Assembly (NCBI GenBank): GCA_003971905.1 | Contig: RSEE01000024.1 | Location: 124,001-188,000, forward strand | Reading direction: 5' to 3' | DNA: 64,000 nt | DNA from: Moniliella sp. 'wahieum' | Lineage: Eukaryota > Basidiomycota > Moniliellomycetes > Moniliellales > Moniliellaceae | Shown here: positions 54,001-64,000 of the stretch, one piece after another | How the letters are laid out: every line of letters begins with the position of its first letter | Numbering within the stretch: the first letter of the stretch is position 1 | Translations under genes and position numbers: made by a program | Notes under the pieces: model-generated | Told to the model about the DNA's origin: nothing | What the model saw: only the letters and a program-made list of their open reading frames with translations | Database searches by the model: none

Positions 54001-56193
54001 AGAGTCTCCCGCAACAGAACCGTTGGCTCTTCCTGCCCCACCCCCGGTACGAGAGGACCTGCCCGCTGGATTGAACAATATCGGCAACACATGTTACCTC
54101 AACTCGGTTCTCCAGTACTTCTTTTCCGTCTCCGACATTCGCACCCGTGTGGTCGAGTATGCCTCGACGGTCAAACAGTTTACTCGCCGCCGGCCCAGCT
54201 GCCCCGCGTCGGCGGGAGGCAGATCACGTTTGCGTGAGTTGAACGGTCGCACGAATTCTTGCTACACCTGGCTTCGCTCTTTGAGAACATGATCTCGTTT
54301 CCTGCCCCAGCCGTGACGCCCGAGAGAGAATTGGCTTACCTTGCGCTTGTCTCGTCCCGCACCGAGGAACAGGCTGGCGTCCAGCCTTCGCCTCTACCCG
54401 CCACGCATCCTGGGCCCAAGAGCAACGACACGGAGGCCACCTTGGTCGATACGGCTATGTCCTCTCCACCCGTTGCTGCGCCTCCGGCCCCAACAACGAT
54501 GGTGACTGAGCAACGCAACTCGTTGATGCAGCTCGGTGCACAGGAAGATGTGACCGAGTGTCTGGACAATGTCGTGTTCCAACTGGAGTGTGGGCTGGGG
54601 CAGGTTAAGGCATCGGACGAGAAGGACTCCCGCTCTCAGGCTGCTCAGGCTAATGAAACGCCTGATGTAGATGCAATGGACATCCAGAGAGAGGGGAGTG
54701 CGTCGGTGTTCCCTGAAGAAGGTGTCAATGTGAGTCATTCCACCCTGCTCTCTTCCCTTTTTGAAGGTGAGACCGCCCAGCGGCTCCAAGAGCTTTCCTC
54801 GGGCAAGAGTGGAGTGGACACACCAGATCCTGCCCAGCAGGGTTCGATGGACGAGAGTGAATCGGACAAGGACGTTAAGAAGGAAGTTTTCCGTATCTTG
54901 CCCATTGACGTCCCCCCAGTTGAAGGGAGAGACGTGTATGATGGTCTGGATGGCTTTTTGACGAGGAAGTGATTGATGCCACGCGTTCTTCTCCCCCTGG
55001 TTCACCCATGTCAACAGACAACAGGGCCAAGAAGCAACGCTGGATTCGACGGAGTGTGACCTTGACCCGTGCTCCGCCCATCCTTCAGCTTCAACTGCAG
55101 CGCGTCCAATTTGACCGTACCCGTGGCCGACCTTTCAAGTCGCAAGCGCATGTGGAGCTCTACGAACACATCTACCTCGACCGCTATGTGGACTTTGACC
55201 CTTCGTCCGATCCGGCGGATGCTGCGCGTCTGGCTAAGCGCCGTCTGGCCCGCCGTCTGCGCGCCGAAGCCCAGCAGCTTCGTGAAGAAGCCACCTTCCT
55301 CCGTTCAGGCAAGACGGACGAAGGGGCATCAACCTCAGCGGCAGCAGCGGCTCGATCGTTGGCCCCAAATCAGGTCCTGGACCTGCAATGGGTCCTTTGG
55401 CCCAATCGCTGTGCGAAACGGCGGATATGCTCGCGTTCTGGATCGAGCATCAGGAGGAAACGGGGCAGTCCTGTACCTGGTGACGCACCCATGGCCGAGG
55501 CGGGGGTGGCTACGCCACCTGTTACGGAGGAGGGGCTGTTGACGGGGATTGAAATTGCCTCTACTCTTCCCAATGAGCTACGGCCGAAGTGGATGCGCTG
55601 GGGTCGCGTCTACAGTACATTGAGGCACGGTTGGATGAGATCCGGCGTGAATCGGTGGGACTGTGGCAGAGGAGACACGGTATGAGTATGTGTTGGCGTC
55701 GCTGTTTATGCATCGTGGCGAAGCGACCCATGGCCACTACTTTTTGAACCAGCGTAAGCTCGGCTCGGGCCAGGCGGGCGAAACTTGGTTCAAGTACAAC
55801 GATTCCCAAGTGAGCCAAGCGTCGGCTAAGGATGTCTTGCGTGACCCGACAGGTGCCAATCCGTACCTCGTCTGCTATGTCCGGAAGGACCTCCAAGATT
55901 CACATCATGTCCTCCAGACGCTGTGCCGGCACTTTAGCCTGCCGCCGCCCGAAACCTTGCCGCAGGCGCAGGCCCCGGCACTTCCTGCTCCGATCGAGGC
56001 AGGCCCGACAGAGCTCGCTCCAGAAACGAACCCGGCACCCGCTGCGGATGCGTCTCTGGCGCTAGTCAAGGGGGAGGAGGGAGATGAGGCAGATCCGCAA
56101 GCCGCTACGCCGTCGGATTCAGTGGCCATGCCTGACCAAGAGCCTGAGGAGAAAGAGGATGTCGAGGCTGTGGCAGCAGCGCCCACTCAGTAA
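51051..56193 (+). CDS. Ubiquitin carboxyl-terminal hydrolase, UBP2-like
   Basis: This is a cysteine deubiquitinase of the USP class. From ATG 51051 (MAQSIVDSRGWAIENG) a disordered N terminus includes GASGASGAPGASG repeats. The middle part (SIPSVLDKDLLLRLRRAR, AQYLGVHPQEHDCTIRASYL, AYSLLQAPPEADDDALTMLF) matches the large N-terminal region of fungal Ubp2. The Cys box is AGLNNIGNTCYLNSVLQYFF. The helix GAQEDVTECLDNVVFQLE follows, and the His box is EATHGHYFLNQRKLG with TWFKYNDSQVSQ and NPYLVCYVRKD. The C terminus is acidic. An intron lies at 53448-53509. About ten frame changes occur, and stop codons between blocks make it look broken, but every catalytic block is present. The first ATG is uncertain (51153 is an alternative). 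The stop is TAA at 56191-56193. Confidence 0.85.
51181..51283 (+). repeat. In-gene 9-bp tandem repeat (GGAGCATCG)
   Basis: About ten copies of GGAGCATCG or GGAGCACCC encode a GAS/GAP tripeptide repeat in the N-terminal linker of the deubiquitinase. Such a tract is prone to length change. Confidence 0.9.
53448..53509 (+). other. Intron in the deubiquitinase gene (62 nt)
   Basis: The donor is GTATGT, the branch site CATACTGACATT and the acceptor GGAACAG. Splicing gives SSFD-LQILLSEERSSGRW in frame. Confidence 0.9.
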
Positions 56194-56650
56194 CTAGAGG
56201 AACTGACTAGGTGGCGGCTGTCACAATGTGATTATCACCATTTGCTCGACTGACAGGCACCAGCACCATGCAGGAACCATCATTTCTTCACCATTGATTT
56301 GTTGTGTGTTTTGTGGGAAAGAATAGCAGTGCAATCGGGTCTTCAACCCGGCGGCCTTGACGCAGAGAAGGTAGCGGAGATCAAGCCCAGAGGGCCTTAG
56401 CGTCCTCGATATAGACGATTTTAGGCACGGTAACCGACCCGCTTGGTCGGGATGCTAGTGGATGCAGACGCTATGGACGCACAGGCTCAATCAGCATTCA
56501 TCATGAAGAGAGCCGAAATAGAAAATGCACTGGAGCGGCTCCATGGAGCCTCGGGGAGAGGGAGATGACAGGACGGGGTGATGCCGGTGATGCCGGTGGG
56601 GGGATGTTTGGCATGGTAAGATCGCAAGGTATTAATACCTGGATTAATCG
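56194..56650. other. Convergent 3' flanks of the deubiquitinase and nuclease genes
   Basis: I see no coding frame or RNA gene. GATGCCGGTGATGCCGGTG near 56581-56600 is a short direct repeat. Confidence 0.45.
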
Positions 56651-59511
56651 CTAATCAAGTCGACCACTTCCGCCGGGGCAGGCTGAGGCGCACGAGCTGT
56701 TTTGGTCCGCCTCGGCGGGATAAGGCGTGAAGGAGGAGGGAGAGGCACGACGAGTCAGAATCGTCAGAGACAGTGCAGTAGGTAGAGGAGCTCTGAGCGG
56801 GAGGGAACAAAACATGGCGAGGCTTGGCAACAGCTGGCCGAGGCCGGGACCAGACGGGAATACGGAGGGTGGCGGTGGTACGGGTGGGCAGCCGCAGAGG
56901 TAGAGAGGGCAGGACGGTGGTCGCTCCCCCTCGGATGGGAGGTAGCTGCGCAGGAGCTGCACCAAGGCGGGAAGGGGAGGACGTTGGTGGCGGGGTGGAA
57001 CATTCGGGTGGCTCTTCGTCCCCCGAATCGTCTCGAAAAAGGAACGCAAGATATCCTGTCGGGAGGATTGGTCGGGGACGACGGCCAGGCTGGGCTGGAG
57101 AGCGAGTTTGGCTTGACGACGGGGCGATCTGGTCGGACTGGACTGGGTCTTGCGAAAACTCCCTTTTGAAAGAGGGGTGGACACATCCACTGTGTCCACC
57201 GACCCCCGCCGGCATGCGATACCTGTGCTTCTCTGTCGCAATGACGTTGGCAGCTCCTCGTCTGACGAGGACAGAGGCAAGGAAGGACACTCCGATCCGG
57301 ACGATTGACCCGACACGGCCGACAAGGTAGACATTGTACGTCTTGACGAGAGGGTGGAGAAGGCCTGTTCGAGGGACAGTTGCCGTGCCAGGGGGAAGCG
57401 GAGGAAGAGGAAGAGCGTAAAGACCAGCCCAATCCCACAGCGGGCGAGCGTAACGTTTTCGCTTTTATATTGGCCTTGGCCTGGTCTCTCTGAGTACGGG
57501 CCTGCTCCTTGGCACGAAATTGCTCCATCAGTTTCTGCCCACATGCGTGCTCTGCAGCGGGGCGGCATCGATCCAGATGAGCTGGGGTTCGGGATGGTAG
57601 GCCGCCGCCGCGCGGGGCTTGTTGCTGCCATCCTCGGAAACTGCCATGGGCGGAGCAGCGGCCATAGACTTGACGGGCGCCGTCTTGGATAACCTGCGAG
57701 GGACGGGAGGGGGGGACCAATCATCCTTCCTCTTTGGCATTTAGATAATAGTGTTTGCACTGCCCGGTCTAGCGGCCGATCGTCGTACCGTAGTCGAACT
57801 TCGGTGCGCTCGCCAATCCTGCGTTCACGAATGACCTCCATCAGACGAAAGAGTGTCGTGCGTTGGGAGGGGAAACCAAGCTCGTCTACCTCGAGGGTTT
57901 CCTCAGTGTCGGTACTAGAAGACCCACCAGCGCGTTTTCCCTTTGAAGAGGGGGGTGGGGGGCAGTAGGAAAGGAGAGGATGGCCATCCCAGGCAGGGGA
58001 TGTAGCCATCATTTCGTCACGGAGGAGACGGAGGAGAAGACCGGGTGCAATCATAGTCTGGACGCGCTGGCGGATCTTCTCATCAGACCAGTTGAACTGT
58101 TTTCGAAGGACCCAAAGCAGATGGGCGAGATCGAGGGCTTGGAACTCTTTCGAAGGGGATAAGAGGTCGAACCGGGGAGTGACTTTGGTGCGTAGCAGTT
58201 CCTCTTCTACCGACGAGAGTTGAACTCCTGTCACGCCCCCTTCCTCAGCAAACGTAATGGGGGGAATCTCGTCCAGGCTCCCCTCACGGACCTTGAGGTG
58301 GGAAGTCCTAGGCCAAACGTAGAGCCCAAGCACGGTTTGGTCCTGTTCCGACTCGAAAAGTGCGCAGTCCCAGTGCTGCAGAGGGATGTTTGGTCCGCAG
58401 TAGACCCGATGCATTGGTTCGCAACTCCTCCATCATGTCTTCCACGATCTCTGTTCGCGCCTCTTCCCAGGTAGGTGTATTGAGATCCAGCTTGGGTGTC
58501 CAGTGAGTCGGGTCGTACGTCGGCAGCTTGCCCAACCGACTTTCGTCCGACGATCCTTGGAGCGAGCTCACCAGCGCTGAAACGATCCTCTGCCCAAACC
58601 CCAACGAGGCAAGTACCTTAGAAATGGTCATTCCGCACTTGCTTACCCCTTGCACGTTGTAATCCCCTCCACTCAAGGCAGCGGTGAGGAGGATGGCGTG
58701 TCGATCCAAAGGGAACTCACACTCTTCAGCTTCATTCAGCAGAGGCGGGGGTGGCGATGGACCGGTCCACCCCAATACCGGGGGGCGGGCAGGGTCTGGC
58801 CACTGGCCGGGAGGGAAGGTGTAGATCCCAACGGGGCTGGAGCCCCACTTGTTGTCGCTGAGATTAACAAAATCAAGTTGGTTAGGCATCTCGCTGCCTT
58901 GGGAGGATAGAGAAGCCTGTCTTGCCAGCAGGCGCTGCTTGCGCTTCTGTACCTCCTTGACATCGCTCATGGAGAAGCTAAGGCAAAGTCAGTATGTTGG
59001 TTCGGGATAGAGGGGGAGAACCGGGCGTACTTGCGCATAACCTTGGTCGCACCAAAGACGAAAGAGTCCACATCGTCCGTCAATACCACATCCACCAACC
59101 CAGCCTGGTTCATCCACGCAAGTTCCGCTTCCGCTTCGCCTGGAGCGTCCCATCGACAAAACCAAAGAACGGACGAGGAAGCGGAAGTCACGGACCAGCG
59201 GGTGGTTGTTAAAATCGAGCCCCAAGGGACGGATGGTGCCATGCTTTTGACGCGGCCGCTCGGGTCCATCAAAGACAAACACAGGCAGGATGGGGAGTGT
59301 GTAGAGATTGCTTAGCCGAAAAAAAAGCATCCGGATCGGACCAAGAGGATCCCGGGTATAGTTGGGCTCGGCATGGAAGACCCAGCCACTAGCATCGACC
59401 CCAGCGGAGGGCACGGTGCGGAGAGCGGATAAAGTACCGCCACGCCTCTTCCTGCAGCGTTGTGACGGCACACGCGTGGTCCAGGTGTGTCCATAGTGTC
59501 TTGATTCCCAT
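56651..59511 (-). CDS. XPG/FEN-family nuclease, GEN1/YEN1-like
   Basis: GEN1/Yen1 nucleases resolve Holliday junctions and other branched DNA. The start (59511-59509) gives MGIKTLWTHLDHACAVTTLQ. The XPG-N block has VDASGWVFHAEPNYT and PILPVFVFDGPERPRQKHG. The XPG-I block has DAPGEAEAELAWMNQAGLVD then VVLTDDVDSFVFGATKVMR, with acidic metal ligands intact. After the intron (59030-58978) comes the H3TH region HAILLTAALSGGDYNVQGVS. A region with WDCALFESEQDQTVLGLYVW and LLWVLRKQFNWSDEKIRQRV fits the post-nuclease part. The C terminus is disordered, basic and SP/TP-rich (QSSPTRSPRRQ), reminiscent of CDK control of Yen1. There are at least six frame changes, and the exact C-terminal end is uncertain. 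Confidence 0.83.
58978..59030 (-). other. Intron in the GEN1/YEN1-like gene (53 nt)
   Basis: The donor is GTACGC, the branch site CATACTGAC and the acceptor GCCTTAG. Splicing gives KVMRN-FSMSDVKEVQ in frame. It is among the shortest introns in the window. Confidence 0.88.
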
Positions 59512-59801
59512 GCTGACCGCAGACGCGAACGCGGTGCGATTTGGAATGCACGGCTGTGATGCGAATGGTAGTGTTGGTGTTGGTGTTGGTGTTGGGTTGG
59601 TTGTTGGTGTGTGCTGCTGTGTTGGTGTTGGGTGTTGTGGCGGTGTTAGTGACACAGGCCACGAGAAAAGACAAGTTGAGGCACGACGCGACTAGCGGAA
59701 GTGGGTCACTCGCCAATTCCGCTGCGTCCCGAGACCACCTGGCTCCACCTTGTATGATGGACAGCCCTGCGCCCGCCCAGGCTGGGACGTGCCCCACCAC
59801 C
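59512..59801. promoter_or_regulatory. Divergent promoter between nuclease and membrane-protein genes
   Basis: It contains a TTGGTGTTGGTGTTGG repeat (about 59570-59630). An in-frame upstream ATG pair (59754 and 59757) could lengthen the next protein by 16 residues. CCCCACCACC precedes the chosen ATG. Confidence 0.45.
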
Positions 59802-60732
59802 ATGCCCATCACTACCGAGACCATCTCGCCCGAGGAGATCCAGCGCCTGATGGCCGAGTCGGGCCTGCAGGAGAAGCTGCCAGACGACTTATCCCTTTTG
59901 CCCCGGGCGTCCAGCAACGCACCGCGCCCAGCAAGTCCCAGAAAAAGCGGGCCAAAAACGCAGCAAAAAAGGCACAGGCCAGTTCGTCGGGGGTGCGCGG
60001 GCCTGCCTCTTCTTCCTTTGCTCCAGGGGGGGGAGGGATGGAAGAACCACGTATCCGCGAGCTTGACTCAGATGAGGAGTTGGACGACGATGTACCCCTT
60101 ACCACGCAGACGATTGAGGTACGCCCGGGCGAAGAGGTGGCTTTGGATGAGAGGGAAAGCGATGACGAATCGCAAGATGAACTTTCGCCCTTTGCCTTGC
60201 GGGTCTTTGATGGAATCATCTGGACAGTGCCCTTTGGTTTCCTTTTGCTTCTACTGTCCATTCTCATCAAGCAGCAGTACGCCATGGAACCTACATTCTT
60301 GAGCGAAGTATGGGAGCAGTCAACCAACTTTCCCTGTACGTGCCTTTCTCGTTGTTCGGATGGGTTCCATACCACGACGCTGACCTCTCTCTGTTCAGTC
60401 CTTGGCCTCTTCATTTACTTTACTCTCTCTCCCAATCTACCTCGCGAGAATCGATAAACCAAGCCATCCTTTCCCCCTCTCTCTGGTGACAGGTGCCTCT
60501 TTCCTGTTTGTTCTTGAACGGGTACGTGCAGTTTTTATACCCTCTGGTTGCACTCAGAGCTAACTGTCTTGTCTCTCAGTCTATGTGGATGACAGTGGTG
60601 CGTCGCACTCCGCCGTTGGGGACAATTTGGATCTATTCGATGGTACGGTTGCGGTTGCCCCTGGCCGTGGCAAACCTGGTGTTGGTCTGGGCGTTCACCA
60701 AATATGTGGGGCTAGAGCTCAAGATCTTCTAA
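59802..60732 (+). CDS. Conserved fungal membrane protein of unknown function
   Basis: The ATG at 59802 (CCACCACC before it) gives MPITTETISPEEIQRLMAES. A Lys-rich segment (SKSQKKRAKNAAKKAQASSS) and an acidic stretch (ELDSDEELDDDVPL) follow. Four hydrophobic segments follow: FDGIIWTVPFGFLLLLLSIL, the LFIYFT block, LVTGASFLFVLE and VANLVLVWAFTKYVGLELK. The arrangement, with IKQQYAMEPTF and RRTPPLGTIWIY between segments, resembles a conserved uncharacterised family of fungal membrane proteins. I know no function. Two introns lie at 60336-60398 and 60522-60579. Frame changes near 59925 and 60456-60475 fit one-base losses. The stop is TAA at 60730-60732. Confidence 0.75.
60336..60398 (+). other. 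Intron 1 of the membrane-protein gene (63 nt)
   Basis: The donor is GTACGT, the branch site CGCTGACC and the acceptor CTGTTCAG, giving STNFPFLGLFIYFT. Confidence 0.88.
60522..60579 (+). other. Intron 2 of the membrane-protein gene (58 nt)
   Basis: The donor is GTACGT, the branch candidate AGCTAACTG and the acceptor GTCTCTCAG, joining LFVLER to SMWMTVVRRTPP. Confidence 0.88.
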
Positions 60733-61117
60733 GCATTGACTACCATGTTGTCCAGTCACCTTGGCCCTTTATGTGCCATACAGATCACAGAAACGGAGTG
60801 GCGAAGTGAGCAGGACCTAATCGACAGTGAAGACGGGGGCATAGGAAGATATATGACCACAGCCTGGGTTGGCAGCTTGGAGTATAAGCGACGGGCTGGC
60901 TACGCTGGATAGCGCGGGGTGAAATGTCAAAGTGCCCAAGGGCGTATCGTGTTTTTTTTTTTTTTTTTTTTTTCGTGTTTTATTTCTTTTTTGCGGCCAC
61001 GGCGGCGGATGAAAGGATGAAACATCGCTGTGGTTCTGGCCGCCTGGTGTGCGCGTCGGCAGCAGGCCTTACTGGTTACCCCCTCCCCGTCGGCGCCTCC
61101 CCCCCACCGCCGTGCGC
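60733..61117. other. Spacer with a 23-T homopolymer
   Basis: This holds the 3' flank of the membrane-protein gene and the upstream region of the transporter. A T run (60952-60974) dominates. The leader just before the next ATG is CCCCCCACCGCC-rich. Confidence 0.5.
60952..60974 (+). repeat. Poly-T tract, 23 bases
   Basis: This is an uninterrupted T run about 145 bp upstream of the transporter ATG. Poly(dA:dT) tracts exclude nucleosomes in fungal promoters, which would suit this place. Confidence 0.9.
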
Positions 61118-62678
61118 ATGGCCAGCTCCAGTGCCCCCACCGGCCCCAGAGCCCAGCGGGCGTCCTTGGCCACCTCCTCGGGCGCTGGCGTGTATGGTGC
61201 GGTCGTCAGGGCACTGCAGGACGACTCTGACGCTCGCCACCGCTCCGACCCCGACCGCCCCGACTCCCCCTCGGCCTCCGACTCGGACACTTCCCTCGAC
61301 GCCCTGGACGAGGCTACTGCCGAGGCCGAGGAGGCCCTCCGCCGCCGGCACGACTTTGGCATTGGAATCGCGCTCTTGGCCGCCGTCGTGGTCCTCTGGA
61401 CGGCGTCCAACTTTGTCACCTCCTCCCTCGTCTCCAATGGCACGGCCTCCCCCTTTTGCATCACCTACCTCAACACCTCCGTCTTCCTTCTCTACTTTGT
61501 GCCTTTCTGCTGCTCCGCAACCCACCGGCCACCACCTTCGAAGCGTGCTCCGTCGCCGACGTGGTACCACACCCTCGGCTTTCTTTGGCCTCCTGCCAAC
61601 GCTGCTCCTACCCACCCCTCTACGCTCCGCTCCCGCCGCTCCTGGTCCGCGTTCTTGGCTTGCCGCCCCCCCTCCCTTCTTCGTCTTCGGCCGCGCTCGC
61701 TCCTACCTTGGGCGCGTCCAGGGACGCTGAAACGTCCGCAATGGCCTTGAGTGACCTGCACGTCGTTCATCCACCGCCGCTGACCGTGTCGGAAACAAGG
61801 GTAGCCGCCTGGTTTGCCATCCAATGGTTTGTTGCCAATTACGCCGTCAACACAGCCTTGGGCCTGACCAGTGTTGCGAGTGCGACCACGCTTAGTTCCG
61901 CCTCGGGTCTGTTTACCCTTCTGGTCGGCGCAGCTGCCGGCACCGAACGCTTTACGACAGCCAAGGTCCTGGCCACCCTGGCCACCTTGGTCGGTGTCGG
62001 CTTGGTGGCCAATGCCGATTCCCATTCTTCTGCTGCGGCCGAGGAAGGGGCAGGCGGGCAAATGTATGCGTTGGTGGGGGATTTGCTTGCTCTCGTTTCG
62101 GCGCTGATGTATGCGCTCTATGTCGTCTACCTCAAGCGTGCGGTGGGGGAGGACAGTCGGCTTAGTATGCCCTTCTTCTTTGCGCTGGTGGGCTTGTGGA
62201 GCGTGATCCTTTTCTTGCCGTTGGGCTTGCTGTTGCACCTGACGGGGCTTGAGACGCTTTCGCTCCCGCACGACGCACGAGCCTGGTTGGGCGTGAGCAC
62301 GAATATGCTGATCACATTAACTTCTGACTTGGCCTACCTTTTGGCCATGCTCAAGTCCAGCCCTTGGCCGCGACAGTCGGCTTGAGCCTTACCATTCCGC
62401 TCGCGGCCATCGTAGATGCAGCATGGGGTGGCGTACGACAACGTGCGTCCCAAGTGCTCGGGGACGGCTTGGTGCTCCTTGCGTTCGTCGGGATCGGATG
62501 GACAGAATCGTTTCAAGCGACGGCCGATGCCGTCTTGGCTGTCCACCAAGAATTTCTCGCCGCCGAAGGCAACGGTCTCTCCCCCTCGGACCCAGACCAC
62601 CCTTCTCGCCGCTTCTCCCGCTCTCGATCCCGCGCACGATCCCGATCCCGCTCTCGACGACCCGAGTCGCCCCTCTAA
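61118..62678 (+). CDS. SLC35F-type drug/metabolite transporter (YML018C-like)
   Basis: This DMT-superfamily carrier resembles human SLC35F5 and yeast YML018C, a vacuolar protein of unknown substrate. The ATG at 61118 gives MASSSAPTGPRAQRASL, an acidic Ser/Asp-rich N terminus. Membrane segments follow: GIGIALLAAVVVLWTASNFV, FCITYLNTSVFLLYFVPF, FAIQWFVANYAVNTALGLTS and VASATTLSSASGLFTLLVGA. Then come KVLATLATLVGVGLVANADS, YALVGDLLALVSALMYALYV, PFFFALVGLWSVILFLPLGL and, in a shifted frame, AATVGLSLTIPLAAIVD and LGDGLVLLAFVGIGWT. The stop is TAA at 62676-62678 after an Arg/Ser tail. Frame changes lie near 61520-61700 and 62366. Confidence 0.85.
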
Positions 62679-63864
62679 CTCCCCCGCTGGGCCCGCTCCC
62701 CCGGGCCCTTGGACTGCTGCTGCTATTTCCCCCCCTTGTCCTTTTCCTTCTCCCCCCCTCCCCCTCCTACTGCATGCTACACAGGATCTCAATCCCATAT
62801 TTAGCCTTGCGGCTCTGATTAGCTTCGATTCCTTTTCAGGAGCGGGGGTGCACTTCGTCTGTCCCCCCTACCCCCTGCCCTTACCATCCATTCTTCCCAC
62901 CCTTCCCCCCGCCTTCTCCTGGCCTTCCTGATCCGATCCAGCCCAGCCCACTTGCTCCTTGCCCCCCCTCGACGCTCCACGACAGACTGCTGCCAACGGC
63001 ACCCCGGGGTCCACCCCGTCTCACTCTCACCGTCGGACGGGGGGGGAGCGCACCCGTCCCCGTGGATAGAACAACCAGGCAGAGCAGTGAAGTCACTAGG
63101 CAGGCCTCAGGCGTCCGTCAGGCTGAGCCCTAAGCCTCCGCTCCCAGCAACGCAGCCAGACCCTTCGGCCCCAGCTAGTCCGCCTGCACCCCCACCGGAC
63201 CGTGGGGCATGGTGTCCCGCGCCCACGGCGAACGCTGGATCGCGCTGAGAGGTACCGTGCCTGAGGTATAGGAGGGTATGTAGCAACCAAGGCGCTTCCC
63301 CAGTACCATAAGAAGTACGAACTAGGAAACGAGCTAAGAGCTACCGGTCTCTTGGAGGTAAAAACCGAGCCTACGTAGCAAGCGGGCAAGCGGGGGTACT
63401 AAGGCCCAAAGCCTAATGTTTGACGCTGGAGGCGTAGTAGACGTAGGTAGACACAGACGCGTCGCGCGCACCGAGCACGCAGACAGGGTCAGGCTCACCT
63501 GTACAAGGCAAATAGGAGGGACTAGATAGATAGGGGAGAGCAGGGGCAAAAAAGGGCCCAAGCGGCCGGCGGAGCTTCAAGCCAGGTCGCCGGTCAGGCC
63601 AGCGGACGGGAAACGAAAATGGAAACGGAAACGGAAATGGAAACGGATAGACGGGGCATGGCGCGTGGGGAGAGGGGGAGGGCGAAGGGCTACCCAATCG
63701 GGGCGCAAGGCCTGTGATTAGGGACTCCCCATCGCCTCGAAATGGAACTGCGGCGGCCGCAAGGCCGCAAGGCCCCAACGCACCGAACGCACCGACGCAC
63801 CGACGCACCAAAACGAAAGCGGGGGGGAATGCGGAGCCAAAGGAGGAGCCCAACCCACCAGAGT
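62679..63864. other. Transporter 3' flank and gene-poor spacer
   Basis: CT-rich 3'-flank sequence extends to about 63000. A GGAAACGGAAACGGAAATGG repeat lies near 63608-63645, read as a PFPFPF stretch in a minus-strand open frame (63853-63413) that I do not support as a gene on its own. CGCACCGACGCACCGACGC repeats occur near 63779-63810. Confidence 0.45.
63608..63645 (+). repeat. Tandem GGAAAC hexamer repeat
   Basis: Six or so copies of a 6-bp unit, GGAAAC or GGAAAT, in head-to-tail order. Confidence 0.85.
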
Positions 63865-64000
63865 TCAGGCCCAGGCCAACAGAGTCACAGCCCCCACGCT
63901 CGTCCCCAGTGCGAGCAACCAGGCTTGGTTGTCTCTTGCCCCCGCGGCGCCGGAGGAGCGGGTGCTGTGACTCGGGGCGGACGAGGGGAGCAAGGAACTC
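63865..64000 (-). CDS. Partial gene, C-terminal end with hydrophobic tail (runs off right edge)
   Basis: A minus-strand frame open from the right edge reads a Ser/Arg/Gly-rich linker, then NQAWLLALGTSVGAVTLLAW and Ala, with TGA at 63867-63865. The last 18 residues form a membrane-length hydrophobic stretch, so this may be the tail anchor of a protein whose body lies outside the window. I recognise no family. Confidence 0.4.
   Translation of the reverse strand, partial: SSLLPSSAPSHSTRSSGAAGARDNQAWLLALGTSVGAVTLLAWA

Noticed and set aside
60420..60492. A third intron in the 59802 gene, ending at GGTGACAG
   Set aside because: No donor fits, and two small base corrections give a continuous reading NRINQAIL through LVTGASFLFVLE.
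63413..63853. 146-codon minus-strand open frame at the right end
   Set aside because: Its centre is a hexamer repeat read as PFPFPF, and the rest lacks features. A different frame better explains the last 135 bp.

Overview
The window looks like nuclear DNA from a GC-rich, compact fungal genome, most likely a basidiomycete. The genes are eukaryotic: GPI transamidase, proteasome, TFIID, mitochondrial Fe-S scaffold, LEU4, DDI1 and a Grg1-type stress protein. Introns are short (53-98 nt), with GTACGT, GTATGT or GTGAG-like donors, CTGAC/CTAAC branch sites and CAG/TAG acceptors. All three tRNA genes have introns. I cannot name the genus. No bacterial operons, CRISPR array, prophage or intact transposon were seen.

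Layout, left to right. At 1-7.1 kb: a partial Ala-rich gene, tRNA-Ser(CGA), GAA1, a mitochondrial IF3 (AIM23-like) and MSS51. At 7.6-13.7 kb: two large genes I do not recognise, transcribed divergently, then an HD-domain 5'-nucleotidase. At 14.3-21.7 kb: a Rad5/Rad16/Uls1-type SNF2 ATPase, DDI1 and LEU4. At 21.7-26.4 kb: a gene-poor, partly AT-richer stretch. At 26.4-34.3 kb: a secreted double-psi beta-barrel protein, TAF13, tRNA-Gln, tRNA-Phe, a mitochondrial-type Na+/Ca2+ exchanger and a PQ-loop transporter. At 34.3-38.8 kb: a second gene-poor stretch rich in short repeats. At 38.9-42.2 kb: an MHYT-domain membrane protein. At 42.2-48.5 kb: more gene-poor sequence holding a Grg1-like gene and an orphan RhoGEF (DH) remnant. 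At 48.5-62.7 kb: PRE8, ISU1, a UBP2-like deubiquitinase, a GEN1/YEN1-like nuclease, a conserved fungal membrane protein and an SLC35F-type transporter. The right edge carries the 3' end of another gene.

Functional themes are ordinary housekeeping: mitochondria (IF3, MSS51, ISU1, exchanger), ubiquitin-proteasome (PRE8, DDI1, UBP2-like), GPI anchoring, genome maintenance (SNF2, YEN1-like) and membrane transport. Neighbouring genes are not obviously one pathway.

One caveat runs through the whole window. Nearly every long conserved gene changes reading frame one to ten times where no intron fits, usually at a short homopolymer and usually as if one base were missing. I read this as consensus sequence error, so the coordinates below span whole genes across these breaks. 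The most interesting signals are a 4-nt internal microexon in the secreted barrel gene, a 13-nt terminal exon in PRE8, ACC/CCA-rich leaders in front of several unrelated start codons, the MHYT protein, a possible dual start in LEU4 and the orphan DH remnant.
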